Positions 18,587-27,668 of a stretch of DNA of 64,000 nucleotides are shown here, in pieces. This stretch comes from RCIO01 sp035555795 (GTDB taxonomy: Bacteria > Pseudomonadota > Alphaproteobacteria > Rhizobiales > Rhizobiaceae), in the NCBI GenBank assembly GCA_035555795.1, contig DATMGE010000048.1:1-64000 (forward strand), written 5' to 3'. Made by a program: the position numbers and the translations under genes. Each line of letters starts with the position of its first letter. Positions within the stretch are counted from its first letter, which is position 1. The notes under the pieces are model-generated. The model was not told the DNA's origin. It did not search any database and worked only from the letters and a program-made list of their open reading frames with translations.

Positions 18587-21463
18587 ATGGGTCTCGTTCA
18601 CGAAATCGACTACGGTACGCCCGCTTCCAAATCCGACAAGCAGGTCACCCTGACGGTCGACGGCAGGACGGTAACCGTGCCGGAAGGCACCTCGATCATG
18701 CGCGCCTCCATGGAGGCCGGCGTCGAGATTCCGAAGCTGTGCGCCACCGACATGGTGGACTCCTTCGGCTCCTGCCGCGTCTGCCTGGTGGAGATCGACG
18801 GGCGCAACGGCACGCCCGCTTCCTGCACCACCCCCGTCAGCGAGGGCATCGTGGTGCACACGCAAACGGAGCGCCTTTCGGCCATACGGCGCGGCGTGAT
18901 GGAGCTCTACGCCTCCGACCATGCGATCGGCCGTGGCGAGACCGCCGGCACCGGGGCCAGCGAGTTCGACAGGGTCGCCGCCGAGATCGGCTGGAACGAG
19001 AACCGCTATGGCGGCGACGGCCGCAACCATGTCGCGCCCGGCAACGGCTCGCTCAATGTCGACTATCTCGCGCGCGACACCACGAACCCCTATTTCGAAT
19101 ATGATCCGGCGCAGTGCATCGTCTGCTCGCGCTGCGTGCGCGCCTGCGAGGAAGTGCAGGGCACCTTCGCGCTGACTATCGAGGGCCGCGGCTTCGAGAG
19201 CCGCATGGTCGCGTCGATGAACCAGGACTTCATCGAATCGGAATGCGTCTCCTGCGGCGCCTGCGTGCAAGCCTGCCCGACCGATGCGCTGCGCGAGAAG
19301 TCGGTGCTGGAAAAGGGCCTGCCCGAATGGTCGGCCGTCACCACCTGCGCCTATTGCGGCGTCGGCTGCTCGTTCAAGGCCGAGATGCGCGGCGAGGAGC
19401 TGGTACGCATGGTGCCGTGGAAGGACGGCAAGGCCAATCGCGGCCATAGCTGCGTCAAGGGCCGCTTCGCCTATGGCTATGCGACACACAAGGAGCGCAT
19501 CCTCAACCCGATGGTCCGCGAGAAGATTTCGGACCCATGGCGCGAGGTGAGCTGGGACGAAGCCTTCGCCCATATTGCGAGCGAGTTCCGCCGCATCCAG
19601 TACCAGTACGGCAAGGGCGCCATCGGCGGCATCACCTCGTCGCGCTGCACGAATGAAGAGACCTATATCGTCCAGAAGCTGATCCGGCAGGGCTTCGGCA
19701 ACAACAATGTCGACACCTGCGCGCGCGTCTGCCATTCGCCGACGGGCTACGGGCTGGGCCAGACCTATGGCACCTCGGCCGGCACGCAGGACTTCGATTC
19801 GGTCGAGGACAGCGACGTGATCGTGGTGATCGGCGCCAATCCGGCGTCGGCGCATCCGGTTTTCGCCTCGCGCATGAAGAAGCGCATCCGCCAGGGCGCG
19901 AAGCTCATCGTCATCGATCCGCGCCGCACCGAAATGGTGAAGTCGGCGCATATCGAGGCCGCCCACCACCTGCCGCTAAAGCCCGGCACCAATGTCGCCG
20001 TGATCACCGCACTGGCGCATGTCGTCGTGACGGAAGGCCTGTTCGACGAAGCCTTCATCCGCGAGCGCTGCGACTGGTCGGAATTCGAGGACTGGGCCGC
20101 CTTCGTGGCCGAGCCGGCCAATTCGCCCGAGGAAGTGGCGAAGTTCTCCGGCGTACCGGCAGAGACGATCCGGCAGGCGGCGCGGCTCTATGCCACCGGC
20201 GGCAACGGCGCGATCTATTACGGCCTCGGCGTGACCGAGCACAGCCAGGGCTCCACCGCCGTGATGGCCATCGCCAATCTCGCAATGGCAACCGGCAATA
20301 TCGGCCGCAAGGGCGTCGGCGTGAACCCGCTGCGCGGCCAGAACAATGTGCAGGGCTCCTGCGACATGGGCTCGTTCCCGCATGAGCTGCCGGGCTATCG
20401 CCACATTTCCGGCGATGCCGTGCGCGACATCTATGAAAGCCTGTGGGGCGTGAAGCTCGACAACGAGCCCGGCCTGCGCATCCCCAACATGCTCGATGCA
20501 GCCGTGGAAGGCACGTTCCGCGGCATCTACATCCAGGGCGAGGACATCTTACAGTCCGATCCCGACACCAAGCACGTCTCGGCGGGGCTGGCGGCGATGG
20601 AATGCGTGGTGGTGCAGGACCTGTTCCTCAACGAGACGGCCAATTACGCGCATGTCTTCCTGCCGGGCTCGACCTTCCTGGAGAAGGACGGCACCTTCAC
20701 CAATGCCGAGCGGCGTATCAACCGCGTGCGCAAGGTGATGGAGCCGAAGAACGGCTATGCCGACTGGGAGGTGACGCAGCTTCTCGCCCGCGCCATGGGG
20801 CTGGACTGGAACTACACCCATCCCTCGCAGATCATGGACGAGATCGCCCAGACGACGCCGTCCTTCCAGTATGTCTCCTACGACCTGCTGGAGAAGATGG
20901 GCTCGGTGCAGTGGCCCTGCAACGAGAAGGCACCGGAAGGCACGCCGATCGTGCATATGGATGGTTTCGTGCGCGGCAAGGGCAAGTTCATCCGCACCGA
21001 ATATGTCGCCACCGACGAGAAGACCGGGCCGCGCTTCCCGCTGCTGCTCACCACCGGCCGCATCCTGTCGCAATATAATGTCGGCGCGCAGACGCGGCGC
21101 ACGGACAATGTGGTGTGGCATGCCGAGGACCTGCTCGAGATCCATCCGCACGATGCCGAGCAGCGCGGCGTGCGCGATGGCGACTGGGTGCGGCTGGCAA
21201 GCCGCGCCGGCGAGACGACGCTGCGCGCGCAGATCACCGACAAGGTGGCGCCGGGCGTGGTCTACACCACCTTCCACCACCCCGACACGCAGGCCAATGT
21301 CATCACCACCGATTTCTCGGACTGGGCGACCAACTGCCCGGAATACAAGGTGACCGCGGTTCAGGTCGCGCCATCCAACGGCCCCAGCGGCTGGCAGGAA
21401 GAGTATAACGAGCTCGCCCGCCGTTCGCGCCGCATCGAGGGCCGGCTGGAAGCGGCGGAGTAG
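18587..21463 (+). CDS. fdsA: NAD-dependent formate dehydrogenase alpha (catalytic, molybdenum) subunit
   Basis: The protein is 958 residues. From the N-terminus it carries a NuoG-like [2Fe-2S] domain (CATDMVDSFGSCRVC), further ferredoxin-type sites (CIVCSRCVRAC and CVSCGACVQAC), the FDH [4Fe-4S] motif CAYCGVGCSF with a later Cys, then the bis-MGD molybdopterin oxidoreductase domain. The Mo ligand is cysteine in TCARVCHSPTGYG, so this is not a selenoenzyme. It oxidises formate to CO2. The start at 18587 follows AGGAG; an earlier in-frame ATG at 18536 lies inside fdsB. Confidence 0.97.
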   Translation: MGLVHEIDYGTPASKSDKQVTLTVDGRTVTVPEGTSIMRASMEAGVEIPKLCATDMVDSFGSCRVCLVEIDGRNGTPASCTTPVSEGIVVHTQTERLSAIRRGVMELYASDHAIGRGETAGTGASEFDRVAAEIGWNENRYGGDGRNHVAPGNGSLNVDYLARDTTNPYFEYDPAQCIVCSRCVRACEEVQGTFALTIEGRGFESRMVASMNQDFIESECVSCGACVQACPTDALREKSVLEKGLPEWSAVTTCAYCGVGCSFKAEMRGEELVRMVPWKDGKANRGHSCVKGRFAYGYATHKERILNPMVREKISDPWREVSWDEAFAHIASEFRRIQYQYGKGAIGGITSSRCTNEETYIVQKLIRQGFGNNNVDTCARVCHSPTGYGLGQTYGTSAGTQDFDSVEDSDVIVVIGANPASAHPVFASRMKKRIRQGAKLIVIDPRRTEMVKSAHIEAAHHLPLKPGTNVAVITALAHVVVTEGLFDEAFIRERCDWSEFEDWAAFVAEPANSPEEVAKFSGVPAETIRQAARLYATGGNGAIYYGLGVTEHSQGSTAVMAIANLAMATGNIGRKGVGVNPLRGQNNVQGSCDMGSFPHELPGYRHISGDAVRDIYESLWGVKLDNEPGLRIPNMLDAAVEGTFRGIYIQGEDILQSDPDTKHVSAGLAAMECVVVQDLFLNETANYAHVFLPGSTFLEKDGTFTNAERRINRVRKVMEPKNGYADWEVTQLLARAMGLDWNYTHPSQIMDEIAQTTPSFQYVSYDLLEKMGSVQWPCNEKAPEGTPIVHMDGFVRGKGKFIRTEYVATDEKTGPRFPLLLTTGRILSQYNVGAQTRRTDNVVWHAEDLLEIHPHDAEQRGVRDGDWVRLASRAGETTLRAQITDKVAPGVVYTTFHHPDTQANVITTDFSDWATNCPEYKVTAVQVAPSNGPSGWQEEYNELARRSRRIEGRLEAAE

Positions 21464-21471
21464 GCAGGGAC

Positions 21472-22296
21472 TTGCGCGAACCCCTCACCTCCACCATCCG
21501 CATCGCGCGCCGGGCTTCCGGCGCGGATGCGGCGGCACGCATGGTGCCGGAGGAAACGCCCGTCGCACTCTCCTATGCCGGCACGACTCATGCGGTGATG
21601 ATGGCCTCGCCCGCCGACCTTGCGGATTTCGCGCTCGGTTTCTCGCTGACGGAAGGCATTATCGGTTCGCCCGAGGAGGTCGAGACGATCGACATCATCG
21701 AGGATGCCGGCGCCGGCATCGATATCCAGATCAGGTTGAAGGACAAGGCCAATACCCGCTTCGAGGCGCGGCGGCGGCGGCTGGCCGGCCCTGTCGGCTG
21801 CGGCCTGTGCGGTATCGAATCCATCGACGAGGCGATGCGGCAGGTGCCGAAAATCCGTCAGTCGACGCTTACGCTTTCAGCGGCCGAGATCACCGACGCG
21901 GTGCGCCTCCTGTCGAAGCAGCAACCTTTCCATTCGCAGACAGGGGCGGTGCATGCCGCCGGCTTCTATATGCCGGGCCGCGGCATCGTCGCGGCGCGCG
22001 AGGATGTTGGCCGTCACAACGCGCTCGACAAGCTTGCAGGCGCACTTGCCAGCGCCGGCATCGACGGCGCGAGCGGCGCGGTGGTGGTGACCAGCCGCGT
22101 CTCGGTCGAGATGGTGCAGAAGACCGCGGCAATCGGCGCGCCCTTCATCATCGCCGTCTCCGCACCAACGGCGCTTGCCGTGCGCACCGCCGACGAGGCC
22201 GGCATGACCCTGGTCGCGCTGGTGCGCGGCGACGATTTCGACGTCTTCACGCGGCCTGACCGCGTTTCCATCGGAGCTGCCAGCCATGTCGCATGA
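21472..22296 (+). CDS. fdhD: formate dehydrogenase accessory sulfurtransferase FdhD/FdsC
   Basis: FdhD-family protein of 274 residues needed to sulfurate the molybdenum cofactor of formate dehydrogenase and deliver it to FdsA. The cysteine pair sits in GPVGCGLCGIESI, and the HAAGFYMPGRGIVAAREDVG and GRHNALDKL blocks are characteristic. Translation appears to start at TTG 21472, eight bases after the fdsA stop, behind GCAGGGA. Its end overlaps fdsD by 11 bases. Confidence 0.93.
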   Translation: MREPLTSTIRIARRASGADAAARMVPEETPVALSYAGTTHAVMMASPADLADFALGFSLTEGIIGSPEEVETIDIIEDAGAGIDIQIRLKDKANTRFEARRRRLAGPVGCGLCGIESIDEAMRQVPKIRQSTLTLSAAEITDAVRLLSKQQPFHSQTGAVHAAGFYMPGRGIVAAREDVGRHNALDKLAGALASAGIDGASGAVVVTSRVSVEMVQKTAAIGAPFIIAVSAPTALAVRTADEAGMTLVALVRGDDFDVFTRPDRVSIGAASHVA

Positions 22297-22576
22297 TGCG
22301 GACATCCACCACCTGCATGCCAAGCTGATCCGCATGGCGAACCAGATCGGAATCTTCTTCGAATCCAAGCCGCATGATGAAGGCGTGGCGGGTGTCGCCG
22401 AGCACATCAACAAGTTCTGGGAGCCCCGCATGCGCCGACAGTTCTTCGAGGTGGTGGACAGCGGCGGCGAAGGGTTCAGGCCGATCGTGCTGGAGGCGGC
22501 CGCCAATATCCGCCGGCCGGCAGCACCGGAAATCCCGCCTGCACAAGCCGAACAGGCGGGCGCGCCGCGCGCCTGA
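22286..22576 (+). CDS. fdsD: formate dehydrogenase delta subunit
   Basis: A 96-residue protein of the FdsD family, recognised by KLIRMANQIGIFFESKP, the AEHINKFWEPRMR block and its place as last gene of the operon. FdsD is thought to support assembly or stability of the FDH complex and has no cofactor. A 20-residue Pro/Ala-rich tail extends beyond the conserved part. It overlaps fdhD by 11 bases, so its translation depends on fdhD. Confidence 0.93.
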   Translation: MSHDADIHHLHAKLIRMANQIGIFFESKPHDEGVAGVAEHINKFWEPRMRRQFFEVVDSGGEGFRPIVLEAAANIRRPAAPEIPPAQAEQAGAPRA

Positions 22577-22579
22577 CTT

Positions 22580-22686
22580 AGAGCATTTGTGCGACGCCGA
22601 GCGGATCCGCTCGGCTGCAAAGATGCTCTTTCCTTTTGTCTTTGCGCAATTCCGGACGCAAAATCGCTAAGCAATTTACCGGATTG
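22580..22686. repeat. palindromic repeat/terminator cluster after fdsD
   Basis: Two structures fill this gap. The first has a perfect 20-base palindrome GCCGAGCGGATCCGCTCGGC inside outer arms AGAGCAT/ATGCTCT and is followed by a T-rich stretch, good for termination. The second, with TTGCGCAATTCCGGA and ending ACCGGATTGCTC, resembles dispersed palindromic elements common between rhizobial genes. It separates convergent fdsD and the GntR gene. Confidence 0.55.
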
Positions 22687-22687
22687 C

Positions 22688-23464
22688 TCAGGTCGTCAGC
22701 AGCGACAGGCCCGGAACGCGGTTGATCAGGCTGCGGTTCTTCATCACGAAGTCGAGGTTCTGGCGCGCCAGCCGCGCATGTTCGCGCGCCAGCGCCTCGG
22801 CGCGGGCGCCCTCACGCGCCTCGATGGCTTCCACGATGGCGCGGTGGTGCGACTGGCCGATCCATAGCGAGGCACGGAACACCGGCAGTTCGGCCTGCGC
22901 ATGCATAAAGGCGCTGGGGCCGGCGAAGGGGAGTTGGGTCACCTTTTCCAGCTCGCGGCGGAAGATCTCGCTGCCCGACAGGCCCGACAACATGTCGTGG
23001 AACTCGGCATTGAGCGCGACATAGGCATCGAAATCCATGACCTCGGGCGAGGCCCCCAGCGCTTCGTCGAGCCGGGCAAGCAAGCCCCTGGCAAAGGCGA
23101 TTCGCGACGAGGTTACGCCGCGCTCGGCGGCGAGCCGCACCGCGGCACCCTCCACGAGGCCGCGCAGTTCGATGGCATCGGCCACATCCGCCTCGGTGAA
23201 GGAGCGGACGGCATAGCCGCCCGAGGGAATCGCCTCCAGAATGCCCTCCTGCTCAAGGCGTGCGAGCGCCGCCCTGAGCGGCGTGCGCGAAATGCCCAGC
23301 CGCTCGCTGATGGCGATTTCCGAAAGCCTTTCACCAGGCGCAACACTGCCGGAATAGACAAGGTCCCGCAGTCCGAGGATCGCCTTCAGAGATTGCGACG
23401 AAGCCCGTTCCTCGCCTGTTTTCACTGCCACCGGCCTTCCCCCTCGACGCCTGCCATGCTGCAT
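22688..23464 (-). CDS. GntR-family (FCD/FadR subfamily) transcriptional regulator
   Basis: An N-terminal winged helix (LSEIAISERLGISRTPLRAALARLEQEG) is followed by an all-helical FCD ligand domain with the metal-site pattern of FadR-like proteins. Several starts are possible: ATG 23476, ATG 23464, or GTG 23431/23425 behind GAGGGGGAAGG. A TGTATACA palindrome at 23483-23490 sits at its 5' end and suggests autoregulation. It faces the divergent MetE-like gene and lies next to fds. The shared TGTATRCA motif at several nearby promoters makes it the best candidate regulator of this block; the ligand is unknown. Confidence 0.88.
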   Translation of the reverse strand: MQHGRRRGGRPVAVKTGEERASSQSLKAILGLRDLVYSGSVAPGERLSEIAISERLGISRTPLRAALARLEQEGILEAIPSGGYAVRSFTEADVADAIELRGLVEGAAVRLAAERGVTSSRIAFARGLLARLDEALGASPEVMDFDAYVALNAEFHDMLSGLSGSEIFRRELEKVTQLPFAGPSAFMHAQAELPVFRASLWIGQSHHRAIVEAIEAREGARAEALAREHARLARQNLDFVMKNRSLINRVPGLSLLTT

Positions 23465-23482
23465 TTTTGTGTCCATGCAGCG

Positions 23483-23491
23483 TGTATACAG
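23483..23491. promoter_or_regulatory. TGTATACAG operator half between GntR and MetE-like genes
   Basis: TGTATACA is a perfect palindrome and the classic core recognised by FCD-type GntR proteins. It lies in the divergent region between the GntR gene and the MetE-like gene and can control both. Confidence 0.5.
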
Positions 23492-23573
23492 GATATTTGT
23501 CAAGTAGCCTTTTCAGCGATGGCGTGTTAGCGACACGCGGTTTCCCGATCATATCGAGCTTGGAGGTTCGCCC

Positions 23574-24695
23574 ATGTCCGTCGCCCAGCCCCCCTATCGC
23601 GCAGATCATGTCGGCAGTCTGCTGCGTCCTGCGAAGGTCAAGGATGCACGGCACAAATTCTACGACGAGAAGTCGATCCCGCAGGCGGAACTGAAGGCGG
23701 CCGAGGACGAGGCGATCGTCAAGGCGATCAAGATGCAGGAAGATGTCGGCCTTCCGGTCGTCACGGACGGCGAAATCCGCCGCGCCTTCTGGCACTATGA
23801 TTTCATGGACGATCTGGTCGGCTTCGAGCTGGTGGAGCGTGGCGAGGGCTTCCAGTTCCACGGCAAGCAGATGAAACCGCTGCATCCGACGATCCACGGC
23901 AAGCTCGATTTCCCCGCCGACCATCCGATGATCGAGCATTACAAGTTCGTCGCCGCCAACACCAAGGTGATGCCGAAAATCTCCATTCCGGGCCCGAGCT
24001 GCTGCCATTTCCGCACCGACCCGAAGGACATCACGCCGAAGGAATATCAGGATCCGGAAGCTCTCTTCGCCGATCTGGCCAAGACCTTCGCCAAGGCCGT
24101 GCAGGCCTTCTACGATGCCGGCTGCCGCTATCTCCAGATGGACGACATCTTCTTCGCCTATCTCGGCGATCCGAAGCATCGCCAGGCCAAGAAGGAGGTC
24201 GGCCAGGATCCCGACTGGCTGATCGACCGCTATGCGTGGATGATGCACGAATCGATCAAGAACAAGCCCGCCGACATGGTGATCGGCATGCATATGTGCC
24301 GCGGCAACTTCGCCTCCACCTATGCTGCCGAAGGTGGCTACGATGCCGCCGCCGATGCGATCTTCAACAAGACCGGCGTCGACATCTTCTTCATGGAATA
24401 TGACAGCGAGCGCGCCGGCGGTCTGGAGCCGCTTCGCCTGCTGCCCAAGGGCAAGCAGCGGGTCATGCCGGGCTTCATCACCACCAAGACGCCCGAGCTG
24501 GAAAAGATCGACGACCTGAAGCGCAAGTTCGACGAGGCGTCGAAATATGCCGACATCGACCAGATGGGCATCGCGCCGCAATGCGGCTTCTCCTCGACCG
24601 ACGATGGCAACAAGGTCACCGAGGACGACCAGAAGCGCAAGCTCGAACTGGTGGTGAAGACCGCCGAGGCGATCTGGGGCGGCGTGGCGAAGTAA
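23574..24695 (+). CDS. MetE C-terminal-domain-like, cobalamin-independent methyltransferase
   Basis: The 373-residue protein corresponds to the catalytic C-terminal barrel of MetE only. The zinc ligands can be read as His and Cys in GMHMCRGN, Glu in FFMEYDSERAG and Cys in APQCGFSS. The opening YRADHVGSLLRP is typical of such stand-alone proteins. Full MetE transfers methyl from 5-methyl-THF to homocysteine; short versions use other donors or acceptors. GGAGG precedes ATG 23574. A terminator follows. Position between a GntR gene and formate dehydrogenase suggests a demethylation or one-carbon role; this is inference. Confidence 0.85.
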   Translation: MSVAQPPYRADHVGSLLRPAKVKDARHKFYDEKSIPQAELKAAEDEAIVKAIKMQEDVGLPVVTDGEIRRAFWHYDFMDDLVGFELVERGEGFQFHGKQMKPLHPTIHGKLDFPADHPMIEHYKFVAANTKVMPKISIPGPSCCHFRTDPKDITPKEYQDPEALFADLAKTFAKAVQAFYDAGCRYLQMDDIFFAYLGDPKHRQAKKEVGQDPDWLIDRYAWMMHESIKNKPADMVIGMHMCRGNFASTYAAEGGYDAAADAIFNKTGVDIFFMEYDSERAGGLEPLRLLPKGKQRVMPGFITTKTPELEKIDDLKRKFDEASKYADIDQMGIAPQCGFSSTDDGNKVTEDDQKRKLELVVKTAEAIWGGVAK

Positions 24696-24718
24696 TCGCC
24701 ATAGGCGTGCTATTAGAC

Positions 24719-24750
24719 AAAGGCCGGTGCGGTTATCCGCGCCGGCCTTT
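24719..24750 (+). terminator. Rho-independent terminator after the MetE-like gene
   Basis: Arms AAAGGCCGG and CCGGCCTTT with an inner TGCGG-TTAT-CCGCG extension, followed by TGTTT. It lies 24 bases after the stop codon. Confidence 0.85.
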
Positions 24751-24770
24751 TGTTTGGGCGCTTGCCGCCC

Positions 24771-24786
24771 ACCCTGTATGCAGGGT
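24771..24786. promoter_or_regulatory. operator-like inverted repeat ACCCTG-TATG-CAGGGT
   Basis: A 6-bp inverted repeat surrounds TATG and contains CTGTATGCA. The 13 bases TGTATGCAGGGTG starting at 24775 recur identically at 16414-16426, behind the LysR gene and before fds. It lies in the leader region of the MFS gene. Confidence 0.5.
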
Positions 24787-24843
24787 GACCTAAAAAGAGT
24801 TGCGATGATCGCGCTTTCAGGCTGGATCGGCGCCAATTGACAC

Positions 24844-24863
24844 GGCATTGTGTATGCAATGCC
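24844..24863. promoter_or_regulatory. operator-like inverted repeat upstream of the MFS gene
   Basis: GGCATTG-TGTATG-CAATGCC is a perfect 7-bp inverted repeat enclosing another TGTATGCA core. It lies about 75 bases before the MFS start. A further partial copy, ATGTATGCGCA, lies at 24901. Confidence 0.5.
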
Positions 24864-24935
24864 TATTCGCCGACCCTGCCCGACAATTCGAGAACGAGAC
24901 ATGTATGCGCAGCCGCGCAGCCATGGTGCGCGCAT

Positions 24936-26297
24936 ATGACGGCAGCCGCCGACGGGCTTCCGACACCCCGGCGCTACTGGGCTGCTTTCTCCGTCGCCAC
25001 CAGTCTCGTCGTCTATGTCATGGACGCGTCAATGGTCACGGTCATGCTGCCGGTGATCGCCGAAAGCCTCGGCGTGGCGCCGAGCCAGGCGATCTGGGCC
25101 ATGACCGCCTATCACCTCACGCTCGCCTGCCTGCTGCTGCCATTGGCGGCGCTGGGCGAAAAATACGGCCAGTGGCTCGTCTATTCCGCCGGGCTGGTGC
25201 TGTTTTCCGTCGGCGCGATCTTCAGCGCGTCCTCCACGACGCTGGCGACGCTGATCGCCGGGCGGGTGCTGCAAGGCGTCGGCGCGGCCGGCGCGCAGAG
25301 CATGACCATGGCGCTGCTGCGCCATTCCTACCCTAAGGCACAGTTCGGTCGCGCCGCCGGCATCAATTCCACCGTCGTCGGCGTCTCCATGGCGTCCGGC
25401 CCGGCGGTGGGCGCGGCGATCCTGCTGATGGCGGAATGGCGCACGCTGTTCCTGCTCGTCCTGCCGGTGGCCGCCTTCTCGCTCGGCGTCGGCCTGCTTG
25501 CGCTGCCGCGCATCTCGCGGCGGGCAGTGCGCTTCGACTTCCTTGCCGCCGCTCTGACATCGCTCGCCGTGCTCTGCTTCGTGCTGGGGCTCAACGAGAT
25601 GCGCGCCGGCGCCGATGCGCTACGGTTGGCTGGCCTGCTCGGCATGGCCACGGTGATCACCTTCTTCCTGGTGCGGCGGCTCAGGGGAACGCCCGACCCG
25701 GTCCTGCCCATCGACCTCCTGTCCGTCCGCATCATCGCGCTGTCGCTCACCACCTCGCTGTGCCTCTTCACCGCGCAGGGCATGACGATGACCGCCCTGC
25801 CCTTTCACCTCGCGCAGGCAACCGGCCTTTCCGCCGGGCAGGTGGGGCTGCTGATCACGCCATGGCCGGTCGCGATGGCGATCATGGCCAATGTCTCGGG
25901 CTGGCTGTCGGAGCGCCATTCCGCGCGGCTACTATGCGCCTGCGGCATCGCCATCATGGTGTTCGGCATGACGATGATGGTTTTCCTGCCGGAGAGGCCG
26001 ACCGTCTTCGAGGTGCTGTGGCGCATGGCGGTGTTCGGCACCGGCTTCGGCCTGTTCGTGACGCCCAACAACCGGCTCGTCATGCTCAACGCGCCGCTGT
26101 CGCGCGCCAGCGCCATCGGCGGGCTGGTGGCGATGGTGCGCATGATCGGCATGTCGCTCGGCGCGACGATGGCCGCAGTGATGTTCAGCTACTGGCCGGA
26201 AGACCCCGGCCATGCGGCCTTCACGCTGGCCGCATGCGTGCTGGTCGTCGCCTTCGTGCTGTGCTGCGTGCGCAAGACATCTCAGGAAGCAGCCTGA
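24936..26297 (+). CDS. MFS transporter, DHA2 (14-TM-like drug/metabolite exporter) family
   Basis: The 453-residue membrane protein begins with the DHA2 helix containing VVYVMDASMVTVMLPVIAE and carries a motif-A-like loop (LPLAALGEKYGQWLVY) plus the GRVLQGVGAAGAQSM helix. Ten or more hydrophobic helices follow. The start at 24936 is chosen because the upstream extension has no membrane character and carries candidate operator sites. DHA2 members export drugs or metabolites by proton antiport. Its substrate is unknown; linkage to the MetE-like and GntR genes through shared motifs suggests export of a product or inhibitor of the one-carbon block. Confidence 0.85.
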   Translation: MTAAADGLPTPRRYWAAFSVATSLVVYVMDASMVTVMLPVIAESLGVAPSQAIWAMTAYHLTLACLLLPLAALGEKYGQWLVYSAGLVLFSVGAIFSASSTTLATLIAGRVLQGVGAAGAQSMTMALLRHSYPKAQFGRAAGINSTVVGVSMASGPAVGAAILLMAEWRTLFLLVLPVAAFSLGVGLLALPRISRRAVRFDFLAAALTSLAVLCFVLGLNEMRAGADALRLAGLLGMATVITFFLVRRLRGTPDPVLPIDLLSVRIIALSLTTSLCLFTAQGMTMTALPFHLAQATGLSAGQVGLLITPWPVAMAIMANVSGWLSERHSARLLCACGIAIMVFGMTMMVFLPERPTVFEVLWRMAVFGTGFGLFVTPNNRLVMLNAPLSRASAIGGLVAMVRMIGMSLGATMAAVMFSYWPEDPGHAAFTLAACVLVVAFVLCCVRKTSQEAA

Positions 26298-27536
26298 TCA
26301 GGCCGCGCCCCGCGCCCGGTGCCAGTCGAGCATCCAGTGTGCCGCGCCGACATTTTTCGGCGGGTGGGCCAGCACGGCTTCCTCGTTGATGTCCGTTCCC
26401 CAGCCGGGGCCGGTCGGCACGATCAGCTCGCCATCCTCGAGCTGCGGCGAGGCTGTCACGATGTCATGCATCCACGGCACCTCGTCCACATCATATTCCA
26501 TGATGCGGAAGTTCGGGATCGCGGCGCACAGATGCGCGCCCATCAGCGACGACAGATAGCCATGCGCGTCATGCGAGGCGACATTGACGTCGAACATGTC
26601 GGCCAGCACCGCCATGCGGTAGGCCTCCATGAAGCCGACCCATTGCGGATCGATGATCGCCACATCGACGGTTTGCTGCTGGAGGAAAGGTAACATGCGA
26701 CGGCGGTTGTAGATCGTCTCCAGCGATGCGATGGGCGTCGTGGTCGAGCGGCGGATATCCGCCAGCGCTTCCGGCAGATAGGTGTCGATCTCCAGCCACG
26801 TCATGTCGAACTTCTCGACCGCCTTGGCGATGCGCTTGAAGCCCTCGGGCCGGAAGTTGAAATTCAGGTCCATCAGCAGGCCGGTATCCGGGCCGATGCC
26901 CTCGCGGAACGCGGCAAGCTGGTCTTCGATCGCCGCCAGCACCTTGCCGGTGAGGTGCAGTTCCGGCGAGCCGGCAAGGCCGGAGAAGCCGGGGCGATGC
27001 TGCGCGGGTGCGGCGCCGTCGAACAGGATCGGATTGGTCTTCAGCGCCTTGAAGCCGCGCCGCACCACTTCCTTGCCCAGCGTCACCAGATCCTCGACCT
27101 TGCGGATCGGCGCAACGCCGGCTTCCTTCTCGAAAAGCTTCGGGTCGCGGATGCGATAGGTGCCGCAATGCGACCAGTAGACCGGCACGCGGTCGCGGTA
27201 GCGTCCGCCGAACAGGTCGCAGACCGGCAGGCCGGCGGCCTTGCCCTTGATGTCGAGGCAGGCATTCTCGATGGCCGCCGTCGCCTGTGCATTGGCACCG
27301 CCCTCGGCCATGCGCGTGCCCGCATAGAGGCGTGCGCCGATGGCGCCGGCATTGCGCGGGTCGAGGCCGATCACCTTCTCGGCGATGACGCGGATATTGG
27401 AAGTGAGGCCCGGCCCAGCCATGCCTTCATGGAACTCGGCCCAGCCGATCAGCCCCTCGTCGGTGCTGATCTTCAGGAAGGAGAGGTTCCGCCAGCCGCC
27501 ATCGGCATGCATGTCCTCGATCTTGGTGATGCGCAT
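26298..27536 (-). CDS. mandelate racemase/muconate lactonizing enzyme family protein (enolase superfamily)
   Basis: A 412-residue enolase-superfamily protein. The capping domain (residues 1-115: MRITKIEDMHADGGW onward) precedes a barrel with metal ligands in LLMDLNFNF, TWLEIDTYLPE and SLETIYNR, and a general-base-like His in NVASHDAHGYLSSL. These enzymes abstract a proton alpha to a carboxylate, giving racemases, dehydratases or cycloisomerases. GGAGGAG before ATG 27536 sets the start. It is convergent with the MFS gene, whose stop abuts its own. It may be a sugar-acid dehydratase, but subgroup assignment needs comparison I cannot make. Confidence 0.85.
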   Translation of the reverse strand: MRITKIEDMHADGGWRNLSFLKISTDEGLIGWAEFHEGMAGPGLTSNIRVIAEKVIGLDPRNAGAIGARLYAGTRMAEGGANAQATAAIENACLDIKGKAAGLPVCDLFGGRYRDRVPVYWSHCGTYRIRDPKLFEKEAGVAPIRKVEDLVTLGKEVVRRGFKALKTNPILFDGAAPAQHRPGFSGLAGSPELHLTGKVLAAIEDQLAAFREGIGPDTGLLMDLNFNFRPEGFKRIAKAVEKFDMTWLEIDTYLPEALADIRRSTTTPIASLETIYNRRRMLPFLQQQTVDVAIIDPQWVGFMEAYRMAVLADMFDVNVASHDAHGYLSSLMGAHLCAAIPNFRIMEYDVDEVPWMHDIVTASPQLEDGELIVPTGPGWGTDINEEAVLAHPPKNVGAAHWMLDWHRARGAA

Positions 27537-27614
27537 CGCGTGCTCCTCCGCCAGCAGGGTCGAACCGACTTCTTGCGCCAGCAGATCAGGAGACGGAAGT
27601 GGCGGACATGAAAA

Positions 27615-27644
27615 AGGCGGGACCCGGTCGCCCGAGTCCCGCCT
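27615..27644 (-). terminator. terminator of the thiolase-FadJ-like operon
   Basis: On the minus strand, arms AGGCGGGAC and GTCCCGCCT enclose a 12-base loop and are followed by TTTTT. It lies 24 bases beyond the stop of the FadJ-like gene. Confidence 0.85.
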
Positions 27645-27668
27645 GTTCAAACGCCTTGGCCCGACAAG

